Source: Sporomusa malonica | GTDB lineage: Bacteria > Bacillota > Negativicutes > Sporomusales > Sporomusaceae | Length of the DNA stretch: 64,000 nt | NCBI RefSeq assembly: GCF_900176355.1 | Contig: NZ_FWXI01000012.1 | Coordinates: 1-64,000, forward strand | Direction of reading: 5' to 3' | Shown: positions 33,253 through 42,486 of the stretch, one piece after another | Layout: each line of letters opens with the position of its first letter | How positions within the stretch are numbered: the stretch's first letter is position 1 | Position numbers and translations under genes: made by a program | Notes under the pieces: generated by a model | What the model saw: only the letters and a program-made list of their open reading frames with translations | The model's database searches: none | Told to the model about the DNA's origin: nothing

Positions 33253-35007
33253 TTGCAGTATAAGATTTTGTTGGTTCATGCCGAGCGGTATTACTTTCGC
33301 GGCCAGATAGCAAAACTGCCGGAAATTACCGGACTGAGTCTCTTGGCGAGCTATGCTGACGCCCGGGGATATACAGCACGGGTTTATTGCGGCGAAGTCA
33401 ATAAAGCAGCCCAAATATTGAAACAGGAAATTACTGAAGCCGGAGTACGCCTGGTGGGGCTGTACTGCCACTTCTACAATCAATCAGAGACTGTTGAATT
33501 GTGCAAATATATCAAAGGCTCTTTCGGCTTGCCGGTAGTGGTTGGCGGGCCGCAAGCTGTGGCTTTAGCTCAAAGTTTTCTGCAGGATTCGGGAGCCGAT
33601 GCCGTGGTGCGGGGCGAGGGCGAAGAAACCTTTTATGAGCTGGCGCAGTATTTCCTTGAGGGCAAAGGCACACTTGGCAGTATTAATGGTATAGCTTTTT
33701 TGGATGATGCCGAAAAAGTGGTGGTCACGCCGGAGCGGCCGCTGATTGCCGATTTAGATACCATCCCTTTGCCGAATGCAGATCATCATTTGCCCGAGTC
33801 TTTTGACGACAGAGTGATTCATATGCTCACAGGCCGGGGGTGTCCTTTTGCCTGTGCTTTCTGCTATGAGGGTCATAATACGCGTACCGTCCGCTACCGC
33901 AGTGTTCCCAATGTGCTAGCAGAACTAGAAGAAAAACTGGACCGGATGGATAAGAAACAGAAACGGAAAGTGGTATTGTTTCATGACGATACCTTTACTT
34001 TAGATGTCGGCCGGGTGTCCGAACTATGTGCCGGATTGTCCCGTCTCAGAGAAAACCATGATTTTGTCTGGTATTGTGAGGGGCATGTCCGGATGCTTGT
34101 CCGTCAGCCGCAAATGATTCCCTTGATGCTGCAAGCAGGTATGGTGCGGCTGCAGATTGGGGTCGAATCCGGCGTTCAGGCCGTGCTTGATAAATACAAC
34201 AAACAGACGACGCTGGCTGATATTGAAGAAGTTATCAGGCTCTGCTTCAAAGCCGGTGTGCCTCAGGTAGTGTTCAATATTATTGTCGGCGGTGCGCTGG
34301 AGACCGAAGAAACCGTGCGCCAATCCACCGAATTTGCCCAAAAGCTGATTAAGCTGGGCCCAGGAATGGTCGAAATTCATACCTCTTTGTATATGCCGCT
34401 GCCCAATACACCGATGACTACCAATCCCTGCCAGTATGGCTTACGTATTCTGGATATTGAATCCTTCACCTCGATGGCTGATTATCCTATTGTTGAAACC
34501 GAAACCCTGTCACGGGAACAGATTTTTGCCTTAGAACAAAAAGTAAAAAAAACCATTGCTGCTACCATGAACACCTGTAAAGAAGAGGTTTCTTTGCAAC
34601 GAAGTGTACAGTCCGTTTACCTGCGGGAGAAGTATGGTCTGCTTGCAGACTGGTATCAGGTGTTAACCGCTGAACCCCACAAAGCTATTTATTTAACCAG
34701 ATTGAATAATGGCATGAAGTATTCTGCCGAGATTATTCCGGGAAGTCTTAGCAGCTACCGCCCGGTGCGCTGTGTTAATCTTACCAACCATGACGGGATT
34801 GGTTTCTGTATTTATCATTACCGCTTGTCCGCTTTAGAAAGCGAGGTATTGCTGCACTCGGTGGGCAAGTTAACGGTACGGCAAATCGCCGAGCGGTTAT
34901 ATCCGTCCTGGGGAGAGGAACTGACCTTGGGCGAGTTTAGCGTCAGGGTTACCGAGTTGCTGCTGGCGTTTGAACGGCGGTATTGGATGACTTTTTCAGA
35001 GTTTTAA
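33253..35007 (+). CDS. B12-binding radical SAM enzyme 2 of the RiPP cluster
   Basis: The 584-residue paralogue of the preceding gene has the same three-part design: B12-like domain, radical SAM domain with GRGCPFACAFCYEG (C197, C201, C204), and a C-terminal PqqD-like tail (LSALESEVLLHSVGKLTVRQIAERL). Segments such as GVESGVQ--LD-YNKQ-TLA-I-EV are nearly identical in both, so they arose by duplication, but overall divergence is substantial, consistent with different target residues. The start is TTG 33253 behind AGGAGGAGGG; the longer in-frame ORF overlaps gene 1 and has no site. The gap to the upstream gene is 35 bases. Each enzyme may serve one precursor, or the two may act in sequence; the sequence does not decide. 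Confidence 0.9.
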   Translation: MQYKILLVHAERYYFRGQIAKLPEITGLSLLASYADARGYTARVYCGEVNKAAQILKQEITEAGVRLVGLYCHFYNQSETVELCKYIKGSFGLPVVVGGPQAVALAQSFLQDSGADAVVRGEGEETFYELAQYFLEGKGTLGSINGIAFLDDAEKVVVTPERPLIADLDTIPLPNADHHLPESFDDRVIHMLTGRGCPFACAFCYEGHNTRTVRYRSVPNVLAELEEKLDRMDKKQKRKVVLFHDDTFTLDVGRVSELCAGLSRLRENHDFVWYCEGHVRMLVRQPQMIPLMLQAGMVRLQIGVESGVQAVLDKYNKQTTLADIEEVIRLCFKAGVPQVVFNIIVGGALETEETVRQSTEFAQKLIKLGPGMVEIHTSLYMPLPNTPMTTNPCQYGLRILDIESFTSMADYPIVETETLSREQIFALEQKVKKTIAATMNTCKEEVSLQRSVQSVYLREKYGLLADWYQVLTAEPHKAIYLTRLNNGMKYSAEIIPGSLSSYRPVRCVNLTNHDGIGFCIYHYRLSALESEVLLHSVGKLTVRQIAERLYPSWGEELTLGEFSVRVTELLLAFERRYWMTFSEF

Positions 35008-35024
35008 GGTAAAGAAGGTGCGGT

Positions 35025-36206
35025 ATGCGGAACAGATATATTTTTGTTACTTTAGCTGCTATTATGCTGGTGGTTGTTATGCTGGTCGGCTATGGTATTT
35101 ATATTAACAGTGCCAGTAACACTCATGTGGAAAAGCTTTCCGCTGCTCAGTATTCGACAGTGGTTGGTACGTCAGCACAATACCGGGAACTAACCCCGAC
35201 TTTATATTTGTCATCAATCACATTGCAGGCAGATTCCATGCTGGATACCCATTTCAAAGTCGACGGTACAATTACCAAAGTTTATATTTCGCCTGGTGAC
35301 CGGGTACGGGAAGGTCAGATATTAGGCGAGGTTGTTAACGATGAGCTGCCGTCGCAGTTGGTGCAGGCGCAGAGCAAGATCAATGAAGCTACGGCCAATT
35401 ATATTAAATGGGATCAGACGCTGAAACGATACCAGGGGATTATTAATACAGGTGCTATTTCCCGCCAGCAGATGGATGAAGCCGAAGCTAACCGGAGCGT
35501 GGCTATGGCCGAGATTTCCTCCAATCAGGCCTATCTTGAACAGATGGGGACCCGGGTGGCTGCCCAAAAAATTATAGCCCCCCGGGAAGGTGAAGTGCTG
35601 AAGGTATATCATTTTGCCGGCACTACCATCAGAGCAGGTGATTCGTTAGCCATGATCGGAGATTTCGCGACCCTGTTTGCCAGAACCAATCTGCATGATG
35701 AGATATTGCGATCGCTTCTGCCGCTGGATGGCAACTTAAAACTATTTATAACACAGGACAATGTACTAGATAAACTGTATAACTCCAACTACCGGACAAG
35801 TAACCAAGCATCTGACCAGGAATTTGCTGTGTCTATAGTGAGTGTTGAACCGTCGCTTAATGCCCCTTCTCCGTATCGGACAGTGGTTTGGAAGGTAAAT
35901 AATCCCGCTATACTATTGGAGCCTGGGGATTATTTCGGGGTAAAAATTGCGCGCGCAGATCAAAAAAAAGTGTTGGCTATACCCCGCGCTGCACTGATGG
36001 AGGAAGAGAAAACAAACCGGGAAGCCTGTGTCTTTGTTGTTACTGCCGATAATCGATTAGAAAAACGTCAGGTTCTTACCGGCATACAGGACGATACTTA
36101 TGTTGAAATACGTAAAGGCTTGGCAGCAGAAGAAGTTGTTGTGGTTTCCGGCAAAATTGGGCTTGTACCGGGAAAAATGGTACAGGTAACACCGGGATCT
36201 CCCTAA
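35025..36206 (+). CDS. HlyD/RND-type membrane fusion protein
   Basis: A 393-residue periplasmic adaptor with an N-terminal membrane anchor (about 5-27). A split lipoyl-like domain (DGTITKVYISPGDRVREGQILGEV and IIAPREGEVLKVYHFAGTTIRAGDSLAMIGD) brackets a coiled-coil hairpin (about 115-170). Beta-barrel and membrane-proximal domains end in GKIGLVPGKMVQVTPG. Such adaptors link inner-membrane transporters to the outer envelope. It lies 17 bases after the second radical SAM gene and before the exporter genes, so it most likely serves product export. A second adaptor follows. Confidence 0.87.
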   Translation: MRNRYIFVTLAAIMLVVVMLVGYGIYINSASNTHVEKLSAAQYSTVVGTSAQYRELTPTLYLSSITLQADSMLDTHFKVDGTITKVYISPGDRVREGQILGEVVNDELPSQLVQAQSKINEATANYIKWDQTLKRYQGIINTGAISRQQMDEAEANRSVAMAEISSNQAYLEQMGTRVAAQKIIAPREGEVLKVYHFAGTTIRAGDSLAMIGDFATLFARTNLHDEILRSLLPLDGNLKLFITQDNVLDKLYNSNYRTSNQASDQEFAVSIVSVEPSLNAPSPYRTVVWKVNNPAILLEPGDYFGVKIARADQKKVLAIPRAALMEEEKTNREACVFVVTADNRLEKRQVLTGIQDDTYVEIRKGLAAEEVVVVSGKIGLVPGKMVQVTPGSP

Positions 36207-36244
36207 TAGTTCTGCAGGAGTGCAAAAGAAAGGAGATAACAAGC

Positions 36245-37210
36245 GTGGCAATGGAACAGAGTCGGGGGGTATTCCAGCAGAAGGCCTTGGATCGTCTGCG
36301 TTCGCCTGAAGAATTGGACAAATTGGTGTCTATTACTACCCCTTTGGGATGGGTAACGCTGGCAGCTATATTGCTGCTGATATTCTCCGGGATGATCTGG
36401 GCTGTTTTTGGCGTAATGGCCACAAAGGTCAACGGGGCTGGCATGATAATCGATTCCAATGGAGTGGCCAATATTGTACCTTTGGCTAGCGGGAAAATTG
36501 TGCAACTGCATGTTGAAATGGGTGCCCGCATTCATAAAGGGCAGGTGGTTGCCACTATGATACAGCCGGCTACCGGACAGGATATTGCCCGGGTTAGGGG
36601 GGAAATGAGCACAGCTTCTTCAATCGCTGATATGACTGGCAAGGCAGCTCAGTTAGATGCCTTATTCGCAAAACAGAGCAGTGAAGATAAAATAGTAAGT
36701 TCTTTTGACGGGGTAGTCACAGAGCAAAAGGTTAAACTGGGTCAGTTGATTCAGGCCGGCGACCCGATTTTTGGCGTGCGTCTTGATCAGGAGCGTGAAG
36801 ATCTGGATGTTGTGCTCTATGTACCAGTCTTAGACGGTAAAAAAATTATGCCAGGCATGATTATCCAGGTTAATCCCGGGGCTGTTGATACCTCGGAATA
36901 TGGCTCGTTGATTGCCAGGGTAAATCAAGTGTCTGAGTACCCGGTATCCTCCGAAAGCATTTATAACTGGGTTGGCAATAAGGAAATGACCAATTGGATT
37001 ACCCAGCGCGGCGGCGGTGCTGTAGTCGAAGTCCGGGGTGATTTAATTAAAGATAAGGAAACCGCCAGCGGCTATCTATGGTCTTCGGTTAGGGGTTCGC
37101 CAGATCCGATTACACCGGGTGCTGCCTGTACCGGCAGTATTGTTGTCAAACGGGAGCCGCCTGTCGCCAAGGCATTCCGGAAACTTACCAACTGGCTGCG
37201 GAGTGACTAA
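36245..37210 (+). CDS. NHLP bacteriocin system secretion protein (HlyD-like)
   Basis: A 321-residue adaptor of the type paired with NHLP exporters. The N-terminus contains FQQKALDRLRSPEELDKLVSIT followed by a transmembrane helix (about 37-60), a pattern specific to this group. A lipoyl-like half (GKIVQLHVEMGARIHKGQVVATM) follows, then a short hairpin, the second half (SFDGVVTEQKVKLGQLIQAGDPIFGV) and a beta domain. The start is GTG 36245 after AAAGGAG. The next gene begins 2 bases after its stop, so it is tightly coupled to the ABC exporter. Confidence 0.9.
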   Translation: MAMEQSRGVFQQKALDRLRSPEELDKLVSITTPLGWVTLAAILLLIFSGMIWAVFGVMATKVNGAGMIIDSNGVANIVPLASGKIVQLHVEMGARIHKGQVVATMIQPATGQDIARVRGEMSTASSIADMTGKAAQLDALFAKQSSEDKIVSSFDGVVTEQKVKLGQLIQAGDPIFGVRLDQEREDLDVVLYVPVLDGKKIMPGMIIQVNPGAVDTSEYGSLIARVNQVSEYPVSSESIYNWVGNKEMTNWITQRGGGAVVEVRGDLIKDKETASGYLWSSVRGSPDPITPGAACTGSIVVKREPPVAKAFRKLTNWLRSD

Positions 37211-37212
37211 GC

Positions 37213-39408
37213 ATGAATAAAAATAAACGTGTTAAAACGCCAGTGGTATTGCAGATGGAAGCTGTTGAGTGCGGAGCCGCTTCCTTGAGTATTATATTAT
37301 CGCATTATGGATTGTTTCTGCCGCTGGAAAAGTTGCGGATGGAGTGTGGTGTGTCCCGGGACGGAGCTAAGGCCAGTAGTATTTTGAAAGCGGCAAGGCG
37401 GCTGGGGATGGAGGCCAAAGGCTGGCGCTATTCAGCAGAAGAGCTAAAAAACAAGGAATTTCCCTTGATCATCCACTGGAACTTTTACCACTTTTTGGTT
37501 TTGGAAGGATTTAAGGATGACAAAGTGTATCTTAATGATCCTGGCAGTGGACACAGGACGGTTTCATGGGAAGAGTTTGAAACTTCTTACACTGGTGTTG
37601 CCATAAACCTTACTCCGGGTGCCAATTTCCAAAAAGGCGGCAGTGCCCCCAGTACAGTAGCGGCATTAGTGCGGCGGATTAGCGGCAATAAAACAGCGCT
37701 ATTATTCGCGCTGATTACCGGGTTAGGACTCATTATTCCCGGACTAGCTATCCCAGTATTCAGTCAGGTGTTTTTTGATGATATCCTGTCCCGTAAACAT
37801 ACTGATTGGTTATTTAACCTATTGCTGGCTATGGGAATTACCGTTGTCCTGCAAGGAGCACTTACCTGGGTGCGCTCCTGGTGTCTTACCCGTTGGCAGG
37901 GCAGTATGACTATCGGCGATTCCAGTCGTTACCTGTGGCATCTGCTGCGACTGCCGATTGATTTTTTTCAACAGCGTTCTATCGGCGAAGTGGCATCACG
38001 GCTGCGGTTTAACGAGTCCGTAGCTTCCGTTTTGACTGGTCAGGCGGCGACAGCCGTACTGGATGTAACGGTCGCTGTTTTTTACTTGGTACTATTGCTG
38101 CAATACAATGTCACGTTGACAATTATCGGCGTCGTGTTTACACTAATTAATCTTGGTGTATTGCGTTTGATGTTCCGCTGGGCTGTCGAGCAGCAAATGA
38201 AAATTCAGCAGGAAATGGGTAAGGCTTATGGTGTAGCTATTGCTGGGATTCAAACAATAGAAACGATTAAGGCTAACGGTAATGAAGGAGACTTTTTTAC
38301 CAAGTGGGCGGGTTATCAGAGCAAAATGGTACAAACGACACAGACTGTGGAGTTGTCTGCGCAATTTTTTACATTGGCGCCTGCATTGCTTAATGGACTT
38401 AATACTGCTGTCATTATGGCAGTTGGTGGTTTTCAGATTATGGACGGGTTAATGACTGTGGGTATTTTTGTTGCTTTTCAAAATTTAATGGGACGGTTTC
38501 AGGAACCGGTTGGCAAGCTTATTGCTTTGTCCCAATCGCTGCAGACAACCGAAACGCAGATGCACCGGCTTGACGATGTTCTACGCTATCCACAAGATGA
38601 AACTGTATTTTCCACTGAGCAGCCGCCTCCCCTTGATGTTGCTAAGCTGTCCGGGCGGGTAGATTTACGGGATGTTACCTTTGGCTATAGCCGGTTGGAA
38701 GCACCGCTTATTGAGAGATTTAGCCTGGTTATTGAGCCGGGGCGGCGAGTGGCTCTGGTGGGCGGGTCAGGCAGCGGCAAATCGACTGTTGCTAAGCTTG
38801 TAGCCGGATTATATCAGCCCTGGTCGGGTGAAATTGAATTTGATGGTTTGCCACGACAGCGTATCCCGCGGGAGGTTATGATCAAGTCGTTAGCTGCTGT
38901 CGATCAGGACATTTTCCTGTTTGAGGGTTCGGTGGCTGACAATCTATCCTTATTCGATGCTGCGGTGCGGCGCCCAGACATTGTCCGGGCTGCCAAAGAC
39001 GCGGCTATTCATGATGATATTGCTGAACTACAGGGTGGCTATGAGGCTTTGGTCGAAGAAGGCGGCCGAAATTTTAGCGGCGGCCAGCGGCAGCGATTGG
39101 AAATCGCCCGGACTTTGGCCGGCAATCCCTCCATTCTGTTACTTGACGAGGCCACCAGTGCGTTAGACCCGCTGTCTGAGCAATTGGTAACCGAAAATAT
39201 CCGTCGCCGCGGCTGTGCTTGTCTGGTGGTAGCTCATCGCTTAAGCACAATTCGGGATTGTGATGAGATTATTGTCCTGAAACAGGGAAAAGTGGTGCAA
39301 CGCGGCAGGCATGAGACCATGATGTTAGAGGACGGGCCTTATAAACAATTGGTTGACAATGATACAGGTGCCACAGTGGCACCGGGGGTGGCGAATCATG
39401 AAGGCTAA
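37213..39408 (+). CDS. NHLP-type peptidase/permease/ATPase exporter
   Basis: A 731-residue ABC exporter with an N-terminal C39 cysteine peptidase. The active site is readable: Gln14, Cys20 (MEAVECGAAS), His93 (WNFYHFLVL) and Asp109 (LNDPGSG). Six transmembrane helices (about 155-430) follow, then the ATPase with Walker A GGSGSGKST (517-525), signature FSGGQRQR and Walker B LLLDEATSALD. It should cut precursor leaders after Gly-Gly and export the core. All peptidase and ATPase residues are present, so it looks functional. It overlaps the second ABC gene by 11 bases. Confidence 0.95.
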   Translation: MNKNKRVKTPVVLQMEAVECGAASLSIILSHYGLFLPLEKLRMECGVSRDGAKASSILKAARRLGMEAKGWRYSAEELKNKEFPLIIHWNFYHFLVLEGFKDDKVYLNDPGSGHRTVSWEEFETSYTGVAINLTPGANFQKGGSAPSTVAALVRRISGNKTALLFALITGLGLIIPGLAIPVFSQVFFDDILSRKHTDWLFNLLLAMGITVVLQGALTWVRSWCLTRWQGSMTIGDSSRYLWHLLRLPIDFFQQRSIGEVASRLRFNESVASVLTGQAATAVLDVTVAVFYLVLLLQYNVTLTIIGVVFTLINLGVLRLMFRWAVEQQMKIQQEMGKAYGVAIAGIQTIETIKANGNEGDFFTKWAGYQSKMVQTTQTVELSAQFFTLAPALLNGLNTAVIMAVGGFQIMDGLMTVGIFVAFQNLMGRFQEPVGKLIALSQSLQTTETQMHRLDDVLRYPQDETVFSTEQPPPLDVAKLSGRVDLRDVTFGYSRLEAPLIERFSLVIEPGRRVALVGGSGSGKSTVAKLVAGLYQPWSGEIEFDGLPRQRIPREVMIKSLAAVDQDIFLFEGSVADNLSLFDAAVRRPDIVRAAKDAAIHDDIAELQGGYEALVEEGGRNFSGGQRQRLEIARTLAGNPSILLLDEATSALDPLSEQLVTENIRRRGCACLVVAHRLSTIRDCDEIIVLKQGKVVQRGRHETMMLEDGPYKQLVDNDTGATVAPGVANHEG

Positions 39409-42340
39409 ATACTGTGATTATACTACGCTAACTGCAGGCAGCGTAGTATGGCTGGACGATCCTGAGAGCATATGGCAGATACAGGAAGGCAGCGTAGATG
39501 TTTTTGCAGTTTTGATTACCCCTGTGGGCCGCCAGCAGACTTTTCTGTTTGAAGCCGGTTTAGGCCAGGTATTATTTGGTTTGGAGCCGCTACTGGCAGG
39601 GGCGGAAATACGGCTGATGGTAACGCCTGCAAAACAAGCTAAACTAAAAATAATGAAGAAAGACGCCCTTTTACACGAGGCGGCCCAGCTGAGGGATCAT
39701 GCGCTGGAAAGTGTTTGGTTTATGCTGGAAGCGTGGCTGCAGGCCTTGTTAATTGATCCGGCAGCTACGCCTCTTCCCCGCAATGTTATACCATTGCCTG
39801 CAGGACAAACTGTTAAAGCAACAGCCGGAGCAGCCGTCTGTGCTGGCGATTACTTAGTTTGGGCCCAGGTCTTGTCTGGAGAAATCGGTTACGGGATAGT
39901 GGCTGGCCAGGAGCATAAATTGACTTCCGGCCAGATGCTGCCGCTGGCAAACATGACTTGGCTCAGGGCAATAGCTGACATTGAACTACTAGGGTTGACT
40001 ACACAAGAAGTTTTTCCTTTGGCGCTCGCAGCTGAGCCTGCCCGGTTCTGGCAGCCGTTAGTCCACTGCCACCAAATGTTTTCTACGCTAATGCTTGATT
40101 ACTTCGCTGATGAAGTCAAGCGGGATAATGAACAACTGCAGGAACGCCGGCAGCTTCAGGAGCATTTGCTCTCAAGTGCAGCTGTGCATTTATTGCGTTC
40201 AGATGTGGAAGACCTAGCCAGCCCGGTGTTGTCAACAGCTGCAGGTGGTTCACCAATACTGGCAATTATGAAGATGCTGGCCAGTCAGTTAGGAATTCCT
40301 GAACAACAAGTGCGTTTACCGGTTGGTGCCAGTCCGGTAAGCCATGACTATACAGCGATAAAGAATATTGCCCGTTTAGCCGGGATGCAGCCGCGCCTAG
40401 TAAAACTGGAAGCAGACTGGTGGCTAAAGGATAACGGCGGTTTGCTGGGATATTACGGGGAAGATAAACGACCAGTGGCACTTGTACCGGCTTCGCCAGG
40501 AAAATATATTCTTCATGATCCGGCGGGGCTGGAACGTGTTGAAGTAACAAAAGAGATTGCCGCTAAGCTTAGCCACAATGCATTTATTTTTTATGCCGGG
40601 CTACCCGGGAAAACCGTAAGTACTACCCAATGGTTCCGGTTTATGCTAAAAAAATGCTGGGCCAGTGACTTGTGGATGATTGTTCTTGCCAGTTTGGCAG
40701 CCGGGATTATAACCATGCTGGCACCGCTTGTTACCCAGACTATTTTTGATGACATCATCCCCATAAATGACCGACAAAGCCATGTAATGGTCATTCAGGT
40801 TATGTTGGTGTCAGCTTTTGCCACAGCAGGTGTCAACCTGACCAGAGGTATTGCTGTGTTGCGAGCAAAGAACCAAGCCATGGTTGCCGTGCAGGCGGCG
40901 TTATGGCTGAGGCTGCTGTCACTGCCTACTGCTTTTTTTCGCAAATATCAGGCCGGCGATTTAGCCAATAGAATGAATGGCATGACGCAGGTGTCGATGT
41001 TAGTGTCAGGCTCGGCCGCAGCGACGGTATTCAACTTGTTATTTTCGTTTTGGAGTTTGTTTGTCATGATTTATTACAGCTGGAAACTAACGCTGGCTGT
41101 AGTTCTTGTATGGTTGGTGTATTTGGTAATCGCCGGGCTGCTTGCAGTACGGCTGATGGCCTGTAAACGTAATACGACTACAGCTTCTGGAAAAACAGCA
41201 GGCAGAGTATTACAGATTTTTAATGGATTATCAAAGTTCCGTATGCAAGGCGGGGAACCCCAAGCCTTCTATTTATGGGCAAAAGAGTTTGGTGAGGAAT
41301 GGAAATGGAACAGAGCAGCCCGCTGGAAGGGCAATTGGCTGGAGTTTGTCAACAGTGTGCAGCCAGTCATTCTCTCCATGCTGGTATTTTGGCTTACTAT
41401 GTTGTGGCTGGAGGCTGGAGATGACGCATCTACTACGTTTATGACTCAGCCGGAGTTTTTGGGTTTCAACGCGGCACTAACCGGGTTAAATGCGGCTATC
41501 ATCGGCATGCTTCCAGTTTTGATTAATTTGCTTGATATTGTACCTTTGATGGAACGTATTCAACCAATTCTTCAGACTGAACCGGAAGCTGTCGATGCAA
41601 AATTGGAAGCCGGGGCATTGCACGGCAGAATTGAAATTAACAATGTTGTCTTTCGTTATCAAAGTGATAGACCGCCAGTGCTTCGCAATATTTCACTTAC
41701 TGTTCAGCCCGGCCAATTTGCAGCCATTGTCGGTGGGTCAGGCAGCGGAAAATCAACGTTGCTCAGACTATTATTAGGTTTCGAACGTCCGGAAAGTGGT
41801 TCGGTATTTTTTGATGGGCAGGATTTGACTGAATTAAACTTGGCATCAGTCCGTTCCCAGATGGGAGTGGTACTGCAGAATGGACAACTTATGTCAGGCG
41901 ATATTTTCACCAACATTGTCGGCTCATTGCCTTTAACTGAGGATGATGCCTGGCAGGCGGCCGAGATGGTAGGGTTGGCTGAAGATATTCGTACTATGCC
42001 GATGGGAATTCATACCGTTATCAGTGAAGGAGCCTCCAACATTTCCGGTGGTCAGCGCCAGCGCATACTGATTGCAAGGTCGATTGTCAATCATCCCCGG
42101 ATATTGATCTTTGACGAAGCGACCAGTGCTCTCGACAACCGTACTCAGGCTATTGTGACGGAAAGTATTGCTAAACTCAAAGCCACCCGAATTGTTGTAG
42201 CGCACCGGCTGAGCACTATAAAAAATGCCGATGTTATTTACGTTATGGAAAAGGGACATATTATCGAAAAGGGAACATATTCTGATTTGATGGAGAAAAA
42301 CGGTGTTTTTGCTGCATTGGCAAAGCGGCAGATCGCTTAG
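39398..42340 (+). CDS. NHLP-type ABC transporter without peptidase
   Basis: A 980-residue protein of the second NHLP exporter family. A long N-terminal part (about 1-400) includes a cyclic-nucleotide-binding-like beta region (IWQIQEGSVDVFAVLITPVGRQQTFLFEAG) and a peptidase-like remnant without catalytic Cys. Six transmembrane helices and an ATPase follow, with Walker A GGSGSGKST near 779, NISGGQRQR and LIFDEATSALD. The two NHLP ABC proteins usually occur side by side and may work as a heteromer, the first supplying the protease. The start is ATG 39398 with GGGGGTGG upstream. Confidence 0.93.
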   Translation: MKAKYCDYTTLTAGSVVWLDDPESIWQIQEGSVDVFAVLITPVGRQQTFLFEAGLGQVLFGLEPLLAGAEIRLMVTPAKQAKLKIMKKDALLHEAAQLRDHALESVWFMLEAWLQALLIDPAATPLPRNVIPLPAGQTVKATAGAAVCAGDYLVWAQVLSGEIGYGIVAGQEHKLTSGQMLPLANMTWLRAIADIELLGLTTQEVFPLALAAEPARFWQPLVHCHQMFSTLMLDYFADEVKRDNEQLQERRQLQEHLLSSAAVHLLRSDVEDLASPVLSTAAGGSPILAIMKMLASQLGIPEQQVRLPVGASPVSHDYTAIKNIARLAGMQPRLVKLEADWWLKDNGGLLGYYGEDKRPVALVPASPGKYILHDPAGLERVEVTKEIAAKLSHNAFIFYAGLPGKTVSTTQWFRFMLKKCWASDLWMIVLASLAAGIITMLAPLVTQTIFDDIIPINDRQSHVMVIQVMLVSAFATAGVNLTRGIAVLRAKNQAMVAVQAALWLRLLSLPTAFFRKYQAGDLANRMNGMTQVSMLVSGSAAATVFNLLFSFWSLFVMIYYSWKLTLAVVLVWLVYLVIAGLLAVRLMACKRNTTTASGKTAGRVLQIFNGLSKFRMQGGEPQAFYLWAKEFGEEWKWNRAARWKGNWLEFVNSVQPVILSMLVFWLTMLWLEAGDDASTTFMTQPEFLGFNAALTGLNAAIIGMLPVLINLLDIVPLMERIQPILQTEPEAVDAKLEAGALHGRIEINNVVFRYQSDRPPVLRNISLTVQPGQFAAIVGGSGSGKSTLLRLLLGFERPESGSVFFDGQDLTELNLASVRSQMGVVLQNGQLMSGDIFTNIVGSLPLTEDDAWQAAEMVGLAEDIRTMPMGIHTVISEGASNISGGQRQRILIARSIVNHPRILIFDEATSALDNRTQAIVTESIAKLKATRIVVAHRLSTIKNADVIYVMEKGHIIEKGTYSDLMEKNGVFAALAKRQIA

Positions 42341-42359
42341 GTAGTAAAACAGGCATACT

Positions 42360-42415
42360 AAGGGGGACTGTCTAATAGGATCAAAAACCTATTTGCGACG
42401 GCACCCCCTTTTTCT
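42360..42415 (+). terminator. Terminator of the RiPP operon
   Basis: AAGGGGG (42360-42366) pairs with CCCCCTT (42404-42410), with an inner AATAGG/CCTATT stem, followed by TTTCTTTC. It lies 20 bases after the last exporter gene and marks the end of the cluster. Confidence 0.8.
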
Positions 42416-42486
42416 TTCTGGAACGTGGATCAATATATATTCTGCTAATCCAAGGCTCTACCTGTGTGCAAAACTCTAGATCAACT

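Noticed and set aside
27180..42340. Lanthipeptide or sactipeptide assignment of the RiPP cluster
   Set aside because: No LanM/LanB-like synthetase is present, and each core has only one Cys, too few for a thioether-ring product; the radical SAM enzymes are the B12 type.
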